Assembly: GCF_021018895.1 (NCBI RefSeq)
Contig: NC_079382.1
Location: forward strand, 14,579,001-14,643,000
Length of the DNA: 64,000 bases
Direction of reading: 5' to 3'
From: Seriola aureovittata
Taxonomy: Eukaryota; Chordata; Actinopteri; Carangiformes; Carangidae
Shown piece by piece: positions 15,912-28,158 of the stretch. The position numbers and the translations under genes are program-made. The notes beneath the pieces are model-generated. The model did not search any database and was not told where the DNA came from. It saw only the letters and a program-made list of their open reading frames with translations. Position 1 is the first letter of the stretch. Every line of letters begins with the position of its first letter.

Positions 15912-18900
15912 CGCACAGAAGCGAGATAGAGGAAGGACAAAGAGAGGCAGAATGTGATGGCGTGCCAGGAATATCCTGATGACGCAAATTAATCACTCAC
16001 AATGTTTTAGACAACAGAATGAGTGGAACAAAAGAGGAAATATGTGCTCAGTACATTTCCTGTAGTAAATCTTCCTGTTTTCCAGTTGGATTTGGAGTGG
16101 GCGAGGTCTTATCGGCGCAGCTGTTCCAACTGCCAAGCCATTTTAGCTTCCTCTGACAGCTCTACCTGTGACGGTGCAGCATATGTCCTTCAGTGGAGGG
16201 CAGGTTTAGCTGTATAGCCAGGCTTTGAAATTTCACAGCAAAATAAATCAGTTTCACTTCTCGTGACCTGTGGATTTGCTCGTGGGGACAAAGTAAATCC
16301 TCCCAAATCTGCGAGTTCAAATTGGAGGAGGAAATTATCGTAGCTTATTAGCTCTGATGCAATATCCATTCTTGTTTAACCATCCTCACAGTTTGTGACC
16401 GGCGAGCACTAGCATGTTCCCAGGCCTGCTGCTAATGTGTTGTCTCACCGGTTAGTTTACCATGAAACTCAATGAGCCCTATTTCGAGACTATAAGGAGA
16501 TGAATTTTGTTGTGCCACTTTCTGGTGAGACTGGACTTTGACACACTTGAAAAATCTCTGCCTTAAGTCCTCATCCGTTTTTGAATCAATGTCTTACAAG
16601 GTCACATTGGAGGACACTGGCAGTGCCTGGGAGGAGGGGACTTAAAATAAAACATTTTTTTGGTGTAAATACCCAGATGGAATTTGAATGCCCTAGATAG
16701 TTCAGATGTCTGAGGATGACCAATGCTCTGGTGGATTGTATCTGAAGTGTCTCTGTGCAGGAGGAGGCGGGGCGGCGGTTAAATCAAATCCAATGATGTT
16801 CTCCACTCCCAGTCCACCAATTAAAGTAATCAATGCCACGCCTGAGTTACCACAGCATCATGGTCCGGGCTTTTCTTTAGGGCTTTTCCTTCACATCAGT
16901 TTGTGGCTTGTGAACGCTATTACCTTGTCCTCACGAGCGATAAAGCCGTCGTCCGTCTGAATCTAATTCTGCCATAATTAACCTTGTGTGTAATCCTGCG
17001 AGCTTGCTGACGGATGTCCAAAATGCTAACTCAATCCCCAGCCAAGGTTTCCCTAATTTGATTAGTGTGCACTGACTCATATTCGCACAATGCCGTTGTC
17101 TGACTCAACAGCTGTCAAACAGAGGAGATGGGCATAAGCCACCAATTAAATATGCTAATGTATTTCATCCTCTTAGGTAGGCGAATTATGTGCGTGAAGA
17201 GACTGGATTTGAGCTAGTCAGTCGTCCTGATTGTCCAAATTTTCATCGTTAATTAAAAACTTCATTTTGTCGGGGTCAACTTGTCAGCACACACCATTAA
17301 AGAACAGTAACGACTGCAGGGAGGAGGGGTGGGGGGGTATATGTGGAGCAAGCTGGTTTAAACCAATCTAATAAGAGGCAGTGATTTGCATCTGTGTTGG
17401 GTCTGAGAGCAGAAACAGACTGGTGTTATTAAAACTGAGACTGGTGGTTCTGTCTGGAGCTCACTGATCCATCAGAGAGAAGTGACAGCCCGGCAGACAA
17501 GCCTGTAATGGACTGGTCATGGACCAAAGACCCACCAGACAATACGCTTGCACAAAGGAACGCAAAAAAAAATACGAGTAGAGAGGCTGCATATGGAGAG
17601 ATAAAAAAAAAAAAAAATGCAATAAGCAAATACTGGTAGTTAATTGTTATACGCGCAGCAAATCACATACATGAACACTCACAAAAAGAGACAGAAGCAT
17701 CTTTTATTTCCCTTAAAAATTGACCATGACACTTCCGAAGTAGCTGCTTTGTCTTACACCCATCTACGATCTATTGTTCAAAATCCTTTTCACAGGTCCA
17801 GATATGCCACCTACTGACCCTTCCTGTCTCTCCCTCTCCCAGTGGTGTGCAGATGAGTGCGGGTCCAACTGATAATGACGGGGGGATATTGAAAAGACGA
17901 GTAACCCTGCCGTTTCCCTCTCTCTACGATTCATTAACCCGATTTCCACTGAGCTCTGTCCCACATGTGTCAGCGAGGCGCCTGCTGAGGATTCTGCCGC
18001 CCAGCCCGGCCCCCGTCCTCTGCCCCGTCGCACACTACAGCTCGCCATCAAACCGACAGATAACTGTCGAGGAGTGAGGTCGCCCCCGAAGTGTCGATAA
18101 CCTCTCTATGAACGCTCCCTAGGCTCCTTAATCTCAGAATTGCCTATTATTTGATCAATGCTCTGCAAGCTTTAAGATTTCAAATTGATAGTGTTATGTA
18201 TTCAATTAAGCTGTTATTTTAAATTTACTGAGCAAAAAGCCTTGAGATTTAGATCTTATCAGCTAAGGGGCATTAGTAGGTAGGATTTAAGGTGGAGTAA
18301 AACCTTAGCTGATAGCACTACAGTGAGCCATCTTGAATGGCTTGCGGCAGCAGTAACACACAGTTGAAATGAAGAGATTGTATTTTAATGTTCCAAAGTT
18401 ACATTTTCAATCAATGATAAGTAAATGATCAAATGCATTAAATGTTATTAATCTATGGAACAATATGTGTTATCTGCAGCCAAGAATTGTGTCATTAGTT
18501 TCATTTACAGTTCAAATTTGAGGCAGTAGAGAGAGAGAAGAAAGGGTTCATTCATAGACAGCTCATATGAAACCATCCTGTTTGGTAAAGAAGGAAAAAA
18601 CAAAGATAAATTTCCCTCTGACTTTGTGGCATGAAGAGTGGAAGAGAAGAAGGATGAAATATGAATGGGGGAGTGATTTTAGGTCAGTTCATTAATATTC
18701 ATAGTAACTGTCATGCTATCATAGGTGTTTTTCCTACAGCAGCATCTTATGTGACTCACCCACTCCCAGCAAAAAAACAGAGAGCTGTTTCCCAAAATCC
18801 TGCCTAAGAATGAAAACAGATGCATGTTTAAAGTCGGCGTGAGTGCCCGTTTCTTAGTTGGGGCGTGGAGGCAGAGTCCACTTGCTGAACATGCAAAACG

Positions 18901-19987
18901 TGCCTCAACCGCCTCCGATACCTCAGTACATCCTGCCCTCGCCCCCCAACCCAGGCCTTGTGCAAACCCCCCACCCCAGGGGCATGCAAAGAGGGATTTG
19001 CAGTGTACACAGTCATCACGAGGCTTCAGCAGTCCCTGAGAGGGTCAGTGGATGAATGAATGGACTGACTGGACTGCTGGAGTCGCCCAAGATATTATTC
19101 ACTCGTAAAAAACCCAGTCTATTTTTGTTTTGTTTTGAGAATATGCGAAGGAAAGCTCCACGCTCTTATCTATACCATCTTTAACGGAACAACTGACAAA
19201 AACCACAAAAAATGTATTTTCTGAATGACTAACATTCATACTCTTTGGATATAGAATATCAAAGAAAGCTTAGTTTGAATGGGTTTATCTCGGAATCTAC
19301 TTTAGCCCACTTTTTTTTCCCACCAATCACTGTCACTCTTCCTTACAGGCAGAAAGGTCAAGGGTCAGAATCGTCCAAGCTCGCCGCCGATCAAACACAG
19401 CACTGATTCAGCCCCCAGTGGACCCCGAAACGACCATTTAATCAACCGTTACATCACAAGGGAGCATGGAAATTGTCAGGGACTTTCAGATCTACTCTCA
19501 AATACGCATTCCCTCCTTTTCTTTTTCTCCCTTCCTAATCTTCCTGGCAAACTTTTGGTGAGCTATTGGCTGATAAAAACAGAAGTAACCCTTGTGGTGT
19601 GGAGAGTTGAAAAATGTAGCAGTTGAACGTGGCCCCATTCAAACACAAACGCATTGATTTGTAAGCGTAAACCACCGGGGAGTCTGGAAGGTCTGCGTAG
19701 GCCTGAGGTGACACGGCTACGCCGCAATTCGCCCTCAATCAATATGTCTCTCATTGAGTTTTACTTGAGCGCAGGACGGTTTCCCAGCCGGCCATCCATT
19801 CAGCTGAGTGCTGAGAGTGCACGCAGAGGATGGTTTAGTTTAGTCTAATTTGGTTTACAAGGCAGTACAGACGGTGTTTATTGGACCAGAAAACCATTTG
19901 TTATCTGTTTCCTCTGGAGGAGTAGTCATGAATCAATCTTGGTACAAATGTACAAACACAGAAGCGCCCCGGTAATTACTCCAAATA

Positions 19988-20123
19988 AACACACACACAC
20001 ACACAATGGAATAAGTACACGCATACGCGAGTGCATAGGCATAAACACACATACACAGAGGGAGGTAGAGGGAGTGCACTCCCGTACACGCAAACTGGCG
20101 CAAAACCCACAGACACACACACA

Positions 20124-20160
<37 letters not shown>
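19988..20160 (+). repeat. (AC)n microsatellites
   Basis: AC tracts at 19988-20005 and 20110-20160 with imperfect AC-rich DNA between. Confidence 0.85.
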
Positions 20161-20162
<2 letters not shown>

Positions 20163-20978
20163 GCTTCAAAAAATGAGTAATCACTTTAATGAAGTAAGTA
20201 TTTTGAGTTGTGTTTCTGCTACAAATGACAAACTACATTAATGAGCTCTGCTCAAAGTGTGAATCCCAATATTTACAATAGACCGCTGTGTTTATACTGA
20301 CCACAGTATATGCTTTATCTTGTAGCCCACCCATAATGAATCGGGGCTGTTGTGTAGCAGTGATGAAATGCTGATGGTGGTACCTATATAAATCGTCCAG
20401 TTTACAACAGGCTGTAAGTAACGTGAGGCTGCAACACCACAAGTTCAGGCCGGGTTACAAGCAATTTTGCCATCCAGAGTCAAAGTAAAAGTGACAACCT
20501 GCTAAAGCAAGTGTCTCTGAGCTCTTACCTGGTCCCGGGATGGTGCACCTTGGCTGCCGCTGGACACCAAACCTCGGTTCGGTTTGCACAGAGAAGGACT
20601 GTGGAATTGGTCTACGTTTTTGTTTTTTTGTTTTTTTTGTTTTTTTTTACAGTGTAGTCACTCTGAAGGAAGTGCTGCAGTATGGAGAGATAGGATGCTG
20701 AAGTTGACCAATAAATCCCTAGAGTATAAACTTGGCTGAACTCTCCATCTCTGAGGGTTCGGCCTCCAACAAGTTTTGTAGATTATGTTTTTAAGTGTAA
20801 TTTGTCACCATTTTGAGAGCCACAAGCCAAAATTCATAGACTTCCATGAGTTAAAGTGACCTCACCCTTTAAAATTGACTCGTTTTCTTGTGCTATTCTT
20901 TCAGGCGGTAACTGTATATTTTGCGGTTTTCGCAATTAGTTTTTACGCCTCATCTGTCTCCTCTGCTTTCTACAAAGC

Positions 20979-21018
20979 ACTTTGTAAGTAATGTTTTTGA
21001 AAAGTGCTGTATAAATTA
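20979..21018 (+). repeat. Possible retroelement tail fragment
   Basis: AAGCACTTTGTAAGTAATG and GAAAAGTGCTGTATAAAT together resemble the paired motif found at the 3' end of several fish retroelements. Only 40 bp matches, so this is tentative. Confidence 0.3.
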
Positions 21019-21737
21019 CCCACTGACAGCTAAGTGTCTCTAAACCTAAGGTGTGTAACACGGTGGTTAAGGTGGCTGTTGTTATTCAAACATTAAAGCC
21101 TAGATACTAACAGCCCTAATATACTGTTATACCCGCAGCAGCTGACAGCGAGTTCGGGCTTGCGGCGTTAACTGTTAAGATGTCATGTTGTGTAGGAGCT
21201 CGGCCGCTGACAGACACATTGCGAGGACACTTTGGCACAGAGGGCTAATTGCCAGAAGCTTGCCTCCAAAACAATGGCTTCAAAGAAATATGTAACTTAC
21301 GTAAGAGACCAGCACTTTGGTGATCAATGCCCACACAGCCATGGGCATTCACAATCAATATGGAGTGAGTGAGGACGTGCCAGAGGAGAGGATGAATGAA
21401 GGAAGTGGAATGGATGTCAGCACATATATATTATATCAGCGGAGGCATGTGAATCCAGTGACGGGGTGAATTTGTTTCAATAATTAGTGCTTCACAGAGG
21501 CTTCCCCCATTGTTAGCATTCTCTCTCATTCCGTTCCCTCTCTTAATCATTGCCTTTCTCTCACTTTTTTTTATTTATTTTTTTATCGCTCCCTCTCTTT
21601 CTCCCTTTTCATTTACTACTTTTTCATTCTTTCTCTAGGTGCTGTGTTGTGCGGCCAAGGCCGTTTCTTCCTCAGAACGCGCTCTTGAAAGGCTATTCAT
21701 AGATTCTTCAATGAAACCCTATTACATTTGTGCGCGA

Positions 21738-21759
21738 GTGTGTGTGTGTGTGTGTGTGT

Positions 21760-21799
<40 letters not shown>

Positions 21800-21842
21800 G
21801 GGGAGAGAGAGAGAGAGAGAGAGAGAGGGGGAAAGAGAGACG
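21738..21842 (+). repeat. Compound (GT)n-(GA)n microsatellite
   Basis: GT to 21790, then GA/GGGGA repeats to 21840. Confidence 0.9.
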
Positions 21843-22068
21843 AAGAAAGAAAAATAAAGAGAGGGAAAGGTATTCCGGGGGCCGTGCTACAGTACCATCT
21901 GTATGCAAATCTCCTCAGACTTTGGTAAACTTTGATCAAACACTAAGGCCTCCTTTTCTCTCCCTTTCCCTCCCTCCCTTCCTCCCTCTACTGCCTCCCT
22001 GTCCGCTATGTGCTCTGCAATTACTGTAGCTCCACAGCTCTTTGTCAGGTCTGCATATTAGGAACTGT

Positions 22069-22113
22069 CCCCCCCCCCCCCCCCCGCCTTACACACACAC
22101 GCACACACACACA
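22069..22113 (+). repeat. C17 run followed by (AC)n
   Basis: A homopolymer of 16-17 C (22069-22085) then ACACACACGC repeats. Confidence 0.85.
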
Positions 22114-22264
22114 TGTTTTCTGCCCCAATACCCCTTGATACCCTCCTTGTATCGGGCTCTCCTTTTCTACCTACCACAACCCCAACACACACCATTTCTG
22201 AGCACCTGCGACTACGCTGGACCCCACAACAGATGGTGACATCCCCCTCACACTCACTCACTGA

Positions 22265-22303
<39 letters not shown>
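22265..22303 (+). repeat. (CA)n microsatellite
   Basis: Perfect CA repeat of about 39 bp. Confidence 0.9.
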
Positions 22304-22305
<2 letters not shown>

Positions 22306-22662
22306 TTAGCGGGGCTCTTGGCAAACAGAGCCCACTGTGGCGCATGGGTGATGGGCATGCCTTTGTGCAGAGGTTGGGCACATTGCAGGCACACACACAC
22401 ACACTTGTGTCGGGACACACACATACACAGCAGCCATTGTTTCCTCCATATGGGAAGGTTAACATGTTGAATACAGATCCGGTGTCCAACAGGACAATGG
22501 AAATGTTGTGGCAAGTGTTGTCAATTAATGTCGGCGGTAATAAAGATCTCAGAACAGATGACAGACGCACAAACAAACAGGAAAAACACAAACATGTCAC
22601 ATTATCTCCTGCGTCGCTTTAATATACATCGGTCAGTGGGGTGTAAGCCCATTACAGTTGTG

Positions 22663-22775
<113 letters not shown>

Positions 22776-23975
22776 TCTGGGCAGCTCCAGCCAGGCACTC
22801 AGTGGGCAGAAGGATAATGGGTATTAATCAGGGAAAAGCCACGGCCTTATGTCTGTTTAACGGAGGAGATGGCTACTCCCTGAACGTCAGCTCCTCTCTA
22901 AAACAATTAGCCTTATTTCAGAAAGTACATGGCTTCACTGTATGCGAGTGTGTGTGTGTGTGTGTGTTGGCGGTCTGAAGAGGAGGCATGTAAGGCAGCG
23001 TGTGTGTGCAAAGCTGAGAAGTGTACGATTTTCTGTTTGTTTAACATGGGGAGAGTGGGCGGGAAATGTGGCACTGGGCACTGTTACAGTGTGTTTGAAC
23101 AATACTGCACATAGGCTTAGTGTGTTGGGTTTCTTATTAAATGTCACACACAATCTTACCATCTGAAGCAAACTGCCTCTGTTGGCCGTCATATGTTGCC
23201 CCCCCCCTCTTTTTTTTTTTTTTTTTTTTTTTCTGGGGGATGTTTTTGTCCCTGAACTTGTTTTCATCCTATAACCAAGCAGGATAAGCCATTAGGCAGA
23301 TGGTAAGGGGAAGTCCCATGAGAGGACACGCGCACACACAAGTGCACGCACACACACACACAAAGACGCGACAGACACACACACACACATGCACAGTAAG
23401 TGTGCACAAAAACACCAGACCCACCAGACCCCTGTTATGTAATCTACCAGTCCCACTCCCCCACCGAGCGACTCAGTCTTGGGCTGTCTCAACTCCAAAA
23501 CAAAGTCATCAGTCTTCATATAGCCCTGTCTCTTACACAGTGCACATACCGCTGGATCATTTGGGTCCAGCTCTTGTGGATGAAGGGAGTCTTGAGCAGT
23601 TCAATGTGAAGAGCGAGGCACTGAAATAGGAAAAGATTGGAGTGTTTGATTCATCTTGTGGTGCTGTAAAGCATCTGCTAAGGAGAAGAAAGGGCCACGC
23701 TCTCATATGGTGCCGTGCAGCCATTGCTTTCTTAGTTAGAACAAAAAAAAAAGGATTAATCAAAGTCATAAACAATGTGTATTTTTATGTCCTGTTAATT
23801 CCCTTCTCGGCAAGTCTCTTTCTCTTTCCCTCTGTGAACACGCCGTCGTGCTGAATGGCTACTCAGACCGTGGCAACAGATTTCTCTTTCAGCCATCTCC
23901 AGAGAACGGCTGGCCAGACTCCTGAGTGGCACATATTTGGGCTAAGGCCCGGCACTGGAGTCGCAGAGGGAAACG

Positions 23976-23978
<3 letters not shown>

Positions 23979-24013
<35 letters not shown>
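23979..24013 (+). repeat. (GA)n microsatellite
   Basis: GA repeat of about 17 units followed by GGAGG-rich DNA. Confidence 0.9.
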
Positions 24014-24016
<3 letters not shown>

Positions 24017-24197
24017 AGGAGGTGAGGTGAGGGGAGGAGGAGGAGGCCAGAGCCATGTGGCTGATGTTGGTAAACAGTATCCAGCCTTGTCCTGGCATCG
24101 TGGCAGCCAGCGCACAACGCCGGAGATATCAGGCGCCTGGGCCACACACAGACCGGGACAAAAGGTAGACACACATACAGACATTTGCATTCATACG

Positions 24198-24279
<82 letters not shown>
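24198..24279 (+). repeat. (CA)n microsatellite
   Basis: CA repeat of about 80 bp with a single TA break. Confidence 0.95.
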
Positions 24280-24282
<3 letters not shown>

Positions 24283-24365
24283 TCACATGCAGGCAGAAAT
24301 ACACAGACTACTAACAGACAAATAAAAGACTCACTCTCGGTGTCTGCCACTCAGCAGCTGCTCCA

Positions 24366-24379
24366 GTTTCCATGGCAAC
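24366..24379. promoter_or_regulatory. RFX X-box-like palindrome
   Basis: GTTTCCATGGCAAC differs at one base from the ideal RFX motif GTTGCCATGGCAAC. It lies about 400 bp beyond the predicted mycn 3' end, beside a GT microsatellite. It suggests a regulatory element; conservation is not tested. Confidence 0.35.
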
Positions 24380-24437
24380 AGCCTGAACAATGTAGTAGGA
24401 AGAACTGTGTTGGTGAGAGAGGGAAATAGAGAGAGGC

Positions 24438-24545
24438 GTGTGTGTGTGTGTGTGTGTGGGGATGTGTGTGCTCCGGTGCACTTGAAATGTGTGTGTGTGT
24501 AGGTGTGTGTGTGTGTGAGTGTGTGTGTGGGTGGGTGGGTGGGTG
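24438..24545 (+). repeat. (GT)n / (GGGT)n tract
   Basis: Interrupted GT ending in four GGGT units (24528-24545). Confidence 0.85.
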
Positions 24546-24783
24546 TGAGAGGCTATAGAGGGGGAGGTAGCCGCAGGGTGCTGAGACAGAGAGGATTCAG
24601 AAGACACTCTCTTTATTTCTTTGTCAGGATGAGTCTTTGAAAGCAGCAAAACAAATATGGAAATGTAGAGGAAAATAACCGGGGAGAGAGGCAGAGAGGA
24701 AAGGGTTAAAGGTAATGTTGATGCAGTTTTTCAGTGACAACAAAAGATCCACAAAGACAAAGGTGAGGATTTTATGATGTCTA

Positions 24784-24789
24784 TTTATT
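24784..24789 (-). terminator. Predicted mycn polyadenylation signal AATAAA
   Basis: AAAAATAAATAG on the minus strand is followed within 20-40 nt by a T/G-rich stretch (CACCTTTGTCTTTGTGG), as expected for a cleavage site near 24765. A second AATAAA lies at 24610-24615 and could serve as an alternative end. Confidence 0.55.
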
Positions 24790-24798
24790 TTTCAAAAT

Positions 24799-24805
24799 GA
24801 GGTAT
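24799..24805 (-). promoter_or_regulatory. let-7 seed match (7mer-A1) in mycn 3' UTR
   Basis: TACCTCA on the sense strand, just upstream of the polyadenylation signal. The LIN28-let-7-MYCN axis is well known in vertebrates. This is a six-base seed plus A site, not the full CTACCTCA. Confidence 0.4.
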
Positions 24806-25202
24806 TTCAAAGTGCTATGAGTTGCAGCACTAAATGTACATTTTAAAAATGAAAAAAACAAACATCTTATATCCGTTTACCCAGTTCTATGCACCCGATA
24901 GTTACAAATATAGACAAAAGAGGAAGAAAGAAAAAGGCCAGGTACATGAGGATAGAACACATTTGCTGTACAAAAGAATTATTTGAGATAGAAGAAAAAA
25001 AACAAATGACGAGATAAAGTGATATCTACCGAGAACTCATTTTCATACGAAAATATAAGTATCAAATTTAGTATGTATCAGGTTCACACTAAAAGCATAA
25101 AGGTGTGTAGAATTAGTAATATGATATAATACAAAGGAAAAGAAGAAAAAAACAATATATTGTTATTTTACAAAGTTTCATGACGCTCAAAAATCGAGGC
25201 CT

Positions 25203-25210
25203 TACAGTAC
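25203..25210 (-). promoter_or_regulatory. miR-101 8-mer seed match in mycn 3' UTR
   Basis: GTACTGTA on the sense (minus) strand is a perfect 8-mer match to miR-101-3p. Targeting of MYCN by miR-101 is established in human cells; function in this fish is inferred. Confidence 0.55.
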
Positions 25211-25791
25211 TTTTAAAGGTATATAAACTTCCAGTCTAGTTATTGGCAGCTTCCTGACATGTATAAAAAAAAAACCAAGGACAAAAATGTATTACAAAAC
25301 AAGGCAGATCTGAGTGTATTTTGTCTGTACACTATTGTTATATACAAAAGTGTCGGCTAGCAAGGTGCACAGTTACACATCCACTGACTTGGTTTGAGCA
25401 CCAGTGTGAGAGGAGTGAGAGTAAGAGAACCTGTAGTGGCATTGATTTATGTGACCCATAAGGCCTCAGTCGTCATAGTCTCTTCAGTTTTGCAGTGGTG
25501 AAGGCAAAGTAAATGTGCACTGCTTCTTGTACGTGAACTCTCCAAGCAAAGTGCCCTCTAACACCTGTCCCTGTGGGAATCACCTGATTCCAGGCTGGTG
25601 TCACAGTGAGTACAAAAAAACAAAAAAAAACAAAAAACAAGATACAAATAGAAATGATATAAAAACCAGAGGAAGGGAAGACCAAAAAAAAGTGTGTCCT
25701 CTCTCCTTCCTCAATCTTTTTCTCTTTTTTATCTTTCCTCGATGTGACTGGATTGAAAAAGTAAACCCTAAACATTCTTAACGTCAACAAA

Positions 25792-25799
25792 TGTGCAAA
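25792..25799 (-). promoter_or_regulatory. miR-19 8-mer seed match in mycn 3' UTR
   Basis: TTTGCACA on the sense strand, a perfect 8-mer for miR-19a/b, 10 nt from the miR-34 match. miR-19 belongs to the miR-17-92 cluster, itself activated by MYC proteins, so a feedback role is conceivable but unproven. Confidence 0.35.
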
Positions 25800-25808
25800 A
25801 AAAGTGGC

Positions 25809-25815
25809 GGCAGTG
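25809..25815 (-). promoter_or_regulatory. miR-34 seed match in mycn 3' UTR
   Basis: CACTGCC on the sense strand matches seed positions 2-8 of miR-34a, a documented regulator of human MYCN. About 280 nt after the stop codon. Confidence 0.4.
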
Positions 25816-26092
25816 AAAGTCCGAGCATCCCTCCAGCAACCCCCCCCCTCCCAACCCACCCCGCCTCCTCCAGGTATGTGTCGGCATCCGAAGATGAACG
25901 TCCTCTGAGATATTGTGTTTGTGTGTGCACATGTACAACAGATATTCAGGCCTATGTGTCTGTGCTGAAGTGTAAAGGCCTATGTGTGTGTGTGTGTGTG
26001 TGTGTGTGTATCTAATTCAGACAGACTGAGTTGAGACAGGAGGGGGTCATCCAGGGTATATGTGAGTGTTTCTGTGTTGTAGCGGTTGTCTG

Positions 26093-26865
26093 TTAGCGAG
26101 TCCTTGCCTGCTCCAGCCTGCGCATCAGCTGCTGCCTGCGAGCCTGGAGCCTGTCCTTCTCCTGCTGGAGCCTCATCTCCTCAGTTTCCAGCGAGCTCAC
26201 ATACTCGGTGGCCTTCTTCAGGATCAGCACCTTCGCCGCCTTCTCGTTGTGCGCCAGCTCCGGCACGTGGTCGCGCAGCGTCAGGAAGCTGGAGCGCAGG
26301 TCGTTGCGGCGCTGTCGCTCCAGGATGTTGTGGTTACGCCGGCGCTCGCTGTCCTCTGAGTCGGAGCTGCCACGTGGGCTGCTGTCTCCGCTGGCGCTGC
26401 GCTTGCTGCGCGCCCCTGATGTGCTGGTGACTGAGCTGCAGGATGTGGAGGAAGATGAGGAGGATGAGGAGATGGTTCTGGTGGGATGTCGTGGGCCGTC
26501 TGATGTTTTCTGCTTCTTTGGAGGTGGCGCGGGATCATCGTCTGAAGCGTACGGCGAGGGGGCTGCGTAGTTGTGCTGCTGCTGGTGGACCGAGCTCCTC
26601 TTCAGGATCAGCTCTTGAGGGGCTCGGCTGACGAACCGGCTCACCACGCCGGACCCCGAGACCACTCCTCTTCCGTCTTGACTCTTGGGGTGCACGGAGA
26701 TGGTGACGGTGCCTGTCGCCATGGGTGACGCCTTGTTGATTGTGGAGCGCCTCTTCTCTACCGTAACCACATCAATCTCCTCCTCTTCTTCCTCCTCATC
26801 CTCATCCTCGTCCTCCTCGTCGTCGTCGTCGTCATCGTCCTCTGCTTCATCGTCGTCTTCCTCTT
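26093..26865 (-). CDS. mycn: mycn exon 3 (acidic region, MYC box IV, bHLH-LZ)
   Basis: The acceptor is TTTTCTTTTCCCAG, with AG at 26867-26866. The 773 coding nt include the TAA at 26095-26093. The exon encodes residues 207-463. It starts in a 30-residue Glu/Asp tract encoded by imperfect GAN triplet repeats (26776-26865). MYC box IV, a basic NLS-like motif, a Ser/Thr-rich linker and the bHLH-zipper follow. The [20 protein letters not shown] block before helix 1 is essentially the vertebrate N-Myc sequence. The zipper region keeps hydrophobic positions at L432, M437, L446, L453 and L457. Length and gene order agree with an intact functional gene, and no frameshift is seen. Confidence 0.96.
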
Positions 26866-28127
26866 CTGGGAAAAGAAAACAGAATGTGAGTGACTTAATC
26901 GCTCTGACACACAAGCATTCCCGCTATGTCCCCAATGTGTACCGGCAGGTGACAGGTATGTTCGCGAGGGTGTATATATGTGAGTGAGATCAAGAGAGAG
27001 TGTGTGTGGGAATGAGCGCGTTGCTCAACACCGTTTGCATAAGCAGAAACCTCTTAATGCTTAGTGTCAGTCACTCCTCAACTAATCTACTCTGCAGGCG
27101 TTGACACGTTCAGTTTCAGTGCTGAGCAGACAGGCTGGATTTCTGCCTTTCATTCTCTCGCTCCCTCCCTCAAAACTTCTCCTAATCTCCTCTGGTGAGA
27201 CGAGACGGTTTTTAGTCTGATGCCTTCAGTCTATCAGCGCAGCTCCAGTCACGCTGACGGTGTGCGATAGCAGCAGAAGCATTAGGAACTTTACCTTAAC
27301 TTTGACCTCTGATGAAGTTAAAAATCTTTTTTTTTTTTTTTCTTTTTTTCTTCTTCTAGCTGAGCTCCTCATCTTAATACCTGTGCTGGAATCGAGCTGA
27401 GCAGGCTGAGCCTTAACACCGACTAGCTGCCTTTTGAAGATGAGAGGAAGTGGCCCGTCATGAGGCAGGAGGGAGTGTGTGAGGCCCAGTTAAAATGCCT
27501 TTTGTGATAATGGCTCTCATTATCAGCTCAGGAGCATCTGAAGAGTGTGGCATTTTACAGCTTACAGTAACCCACTTCAGACACTGCAGCACCAGGATGC
27601 TGTCTCAACACACACTGTACACACACACACACACACACAGAGAGGCTGGTGCTGCCATCAAAACAAAGCCTGGCACAGCTGGGTGGATGAGGGGGCGTGG
27701 CTGGCTTTTACCACATGTGAGGCTGGGATTTAGCTTGTTTGGTGTTTCTCCTATCTGAAAGGAGCAGCTCATTTATTGGGGGTTGGGAGGAGTCCAAATA
27801 GGAAGAAAGCACAATCTTTGTGTGTGTGAATAAATAATAAATACAAATATTGACATTAATAATTGAAGATATTAGTCTTATTTCTATCTCCCTGCCACTG
27901 CCTTGTATCTGTACACCTGATTTTTGAAGCGGTGGGTGTCCCTTGTTCCCATGCATGACGGATAAACCCACATTGTAGCCTTTAAAGTCTGTGTCGCTTT
28001 GATGACAAAGTAAAGAACGCGTGGATAACACAGGAGGACGCGTCTTAACGCTGCGAGCGGCGGAAGCGCATTGGAGCGGTACTGTGCGCAGGGTGGTGGG
28101 GCGGCGGGCGATCGGATCACCGCCCTT

Positions 28128-28158
<31 letters not shown>

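Larger units (their letters stand above)
24766..26092 (-). other. mycn: mycn 3' UTR
   Basis: The region from the stop codon to about 20 nt past the first convincing polyadenylation signal is roughly 1.3 kb. It is A/T-rich on both strands and holds a (CA)n tract on the sense strand (26 kb) and seed matches for miR-34, miR-19, miR-101 and let-7. All four are microRNA families with reported roles in MYC-family control. Several open frames of up to 128 codons here are by-products of homopolymers and carry no recognisable domain. Confidence 0.7.

Noticed and set aside
22058..22622. 169-180-codon ORFs on both strands
   Set aside because: Built mostly from CA/GT repeats read as Thr/His or Cys/Val. 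Overlapping open frames on both strands are typical of microsatellites.
25473..25859. 128-codon minus-strand ORF downstream of the N-Myc stop
   Set aside because: It lies inside the predicted 3' UTR and is rich in Phe/Lys runs from homopolymers. No homology recognised.
26086..26430. Plus-strand ORFs opposite mycn exon 3
   Set aside because: Shadows of the bHLH-zipper coding sequence on the other strand.
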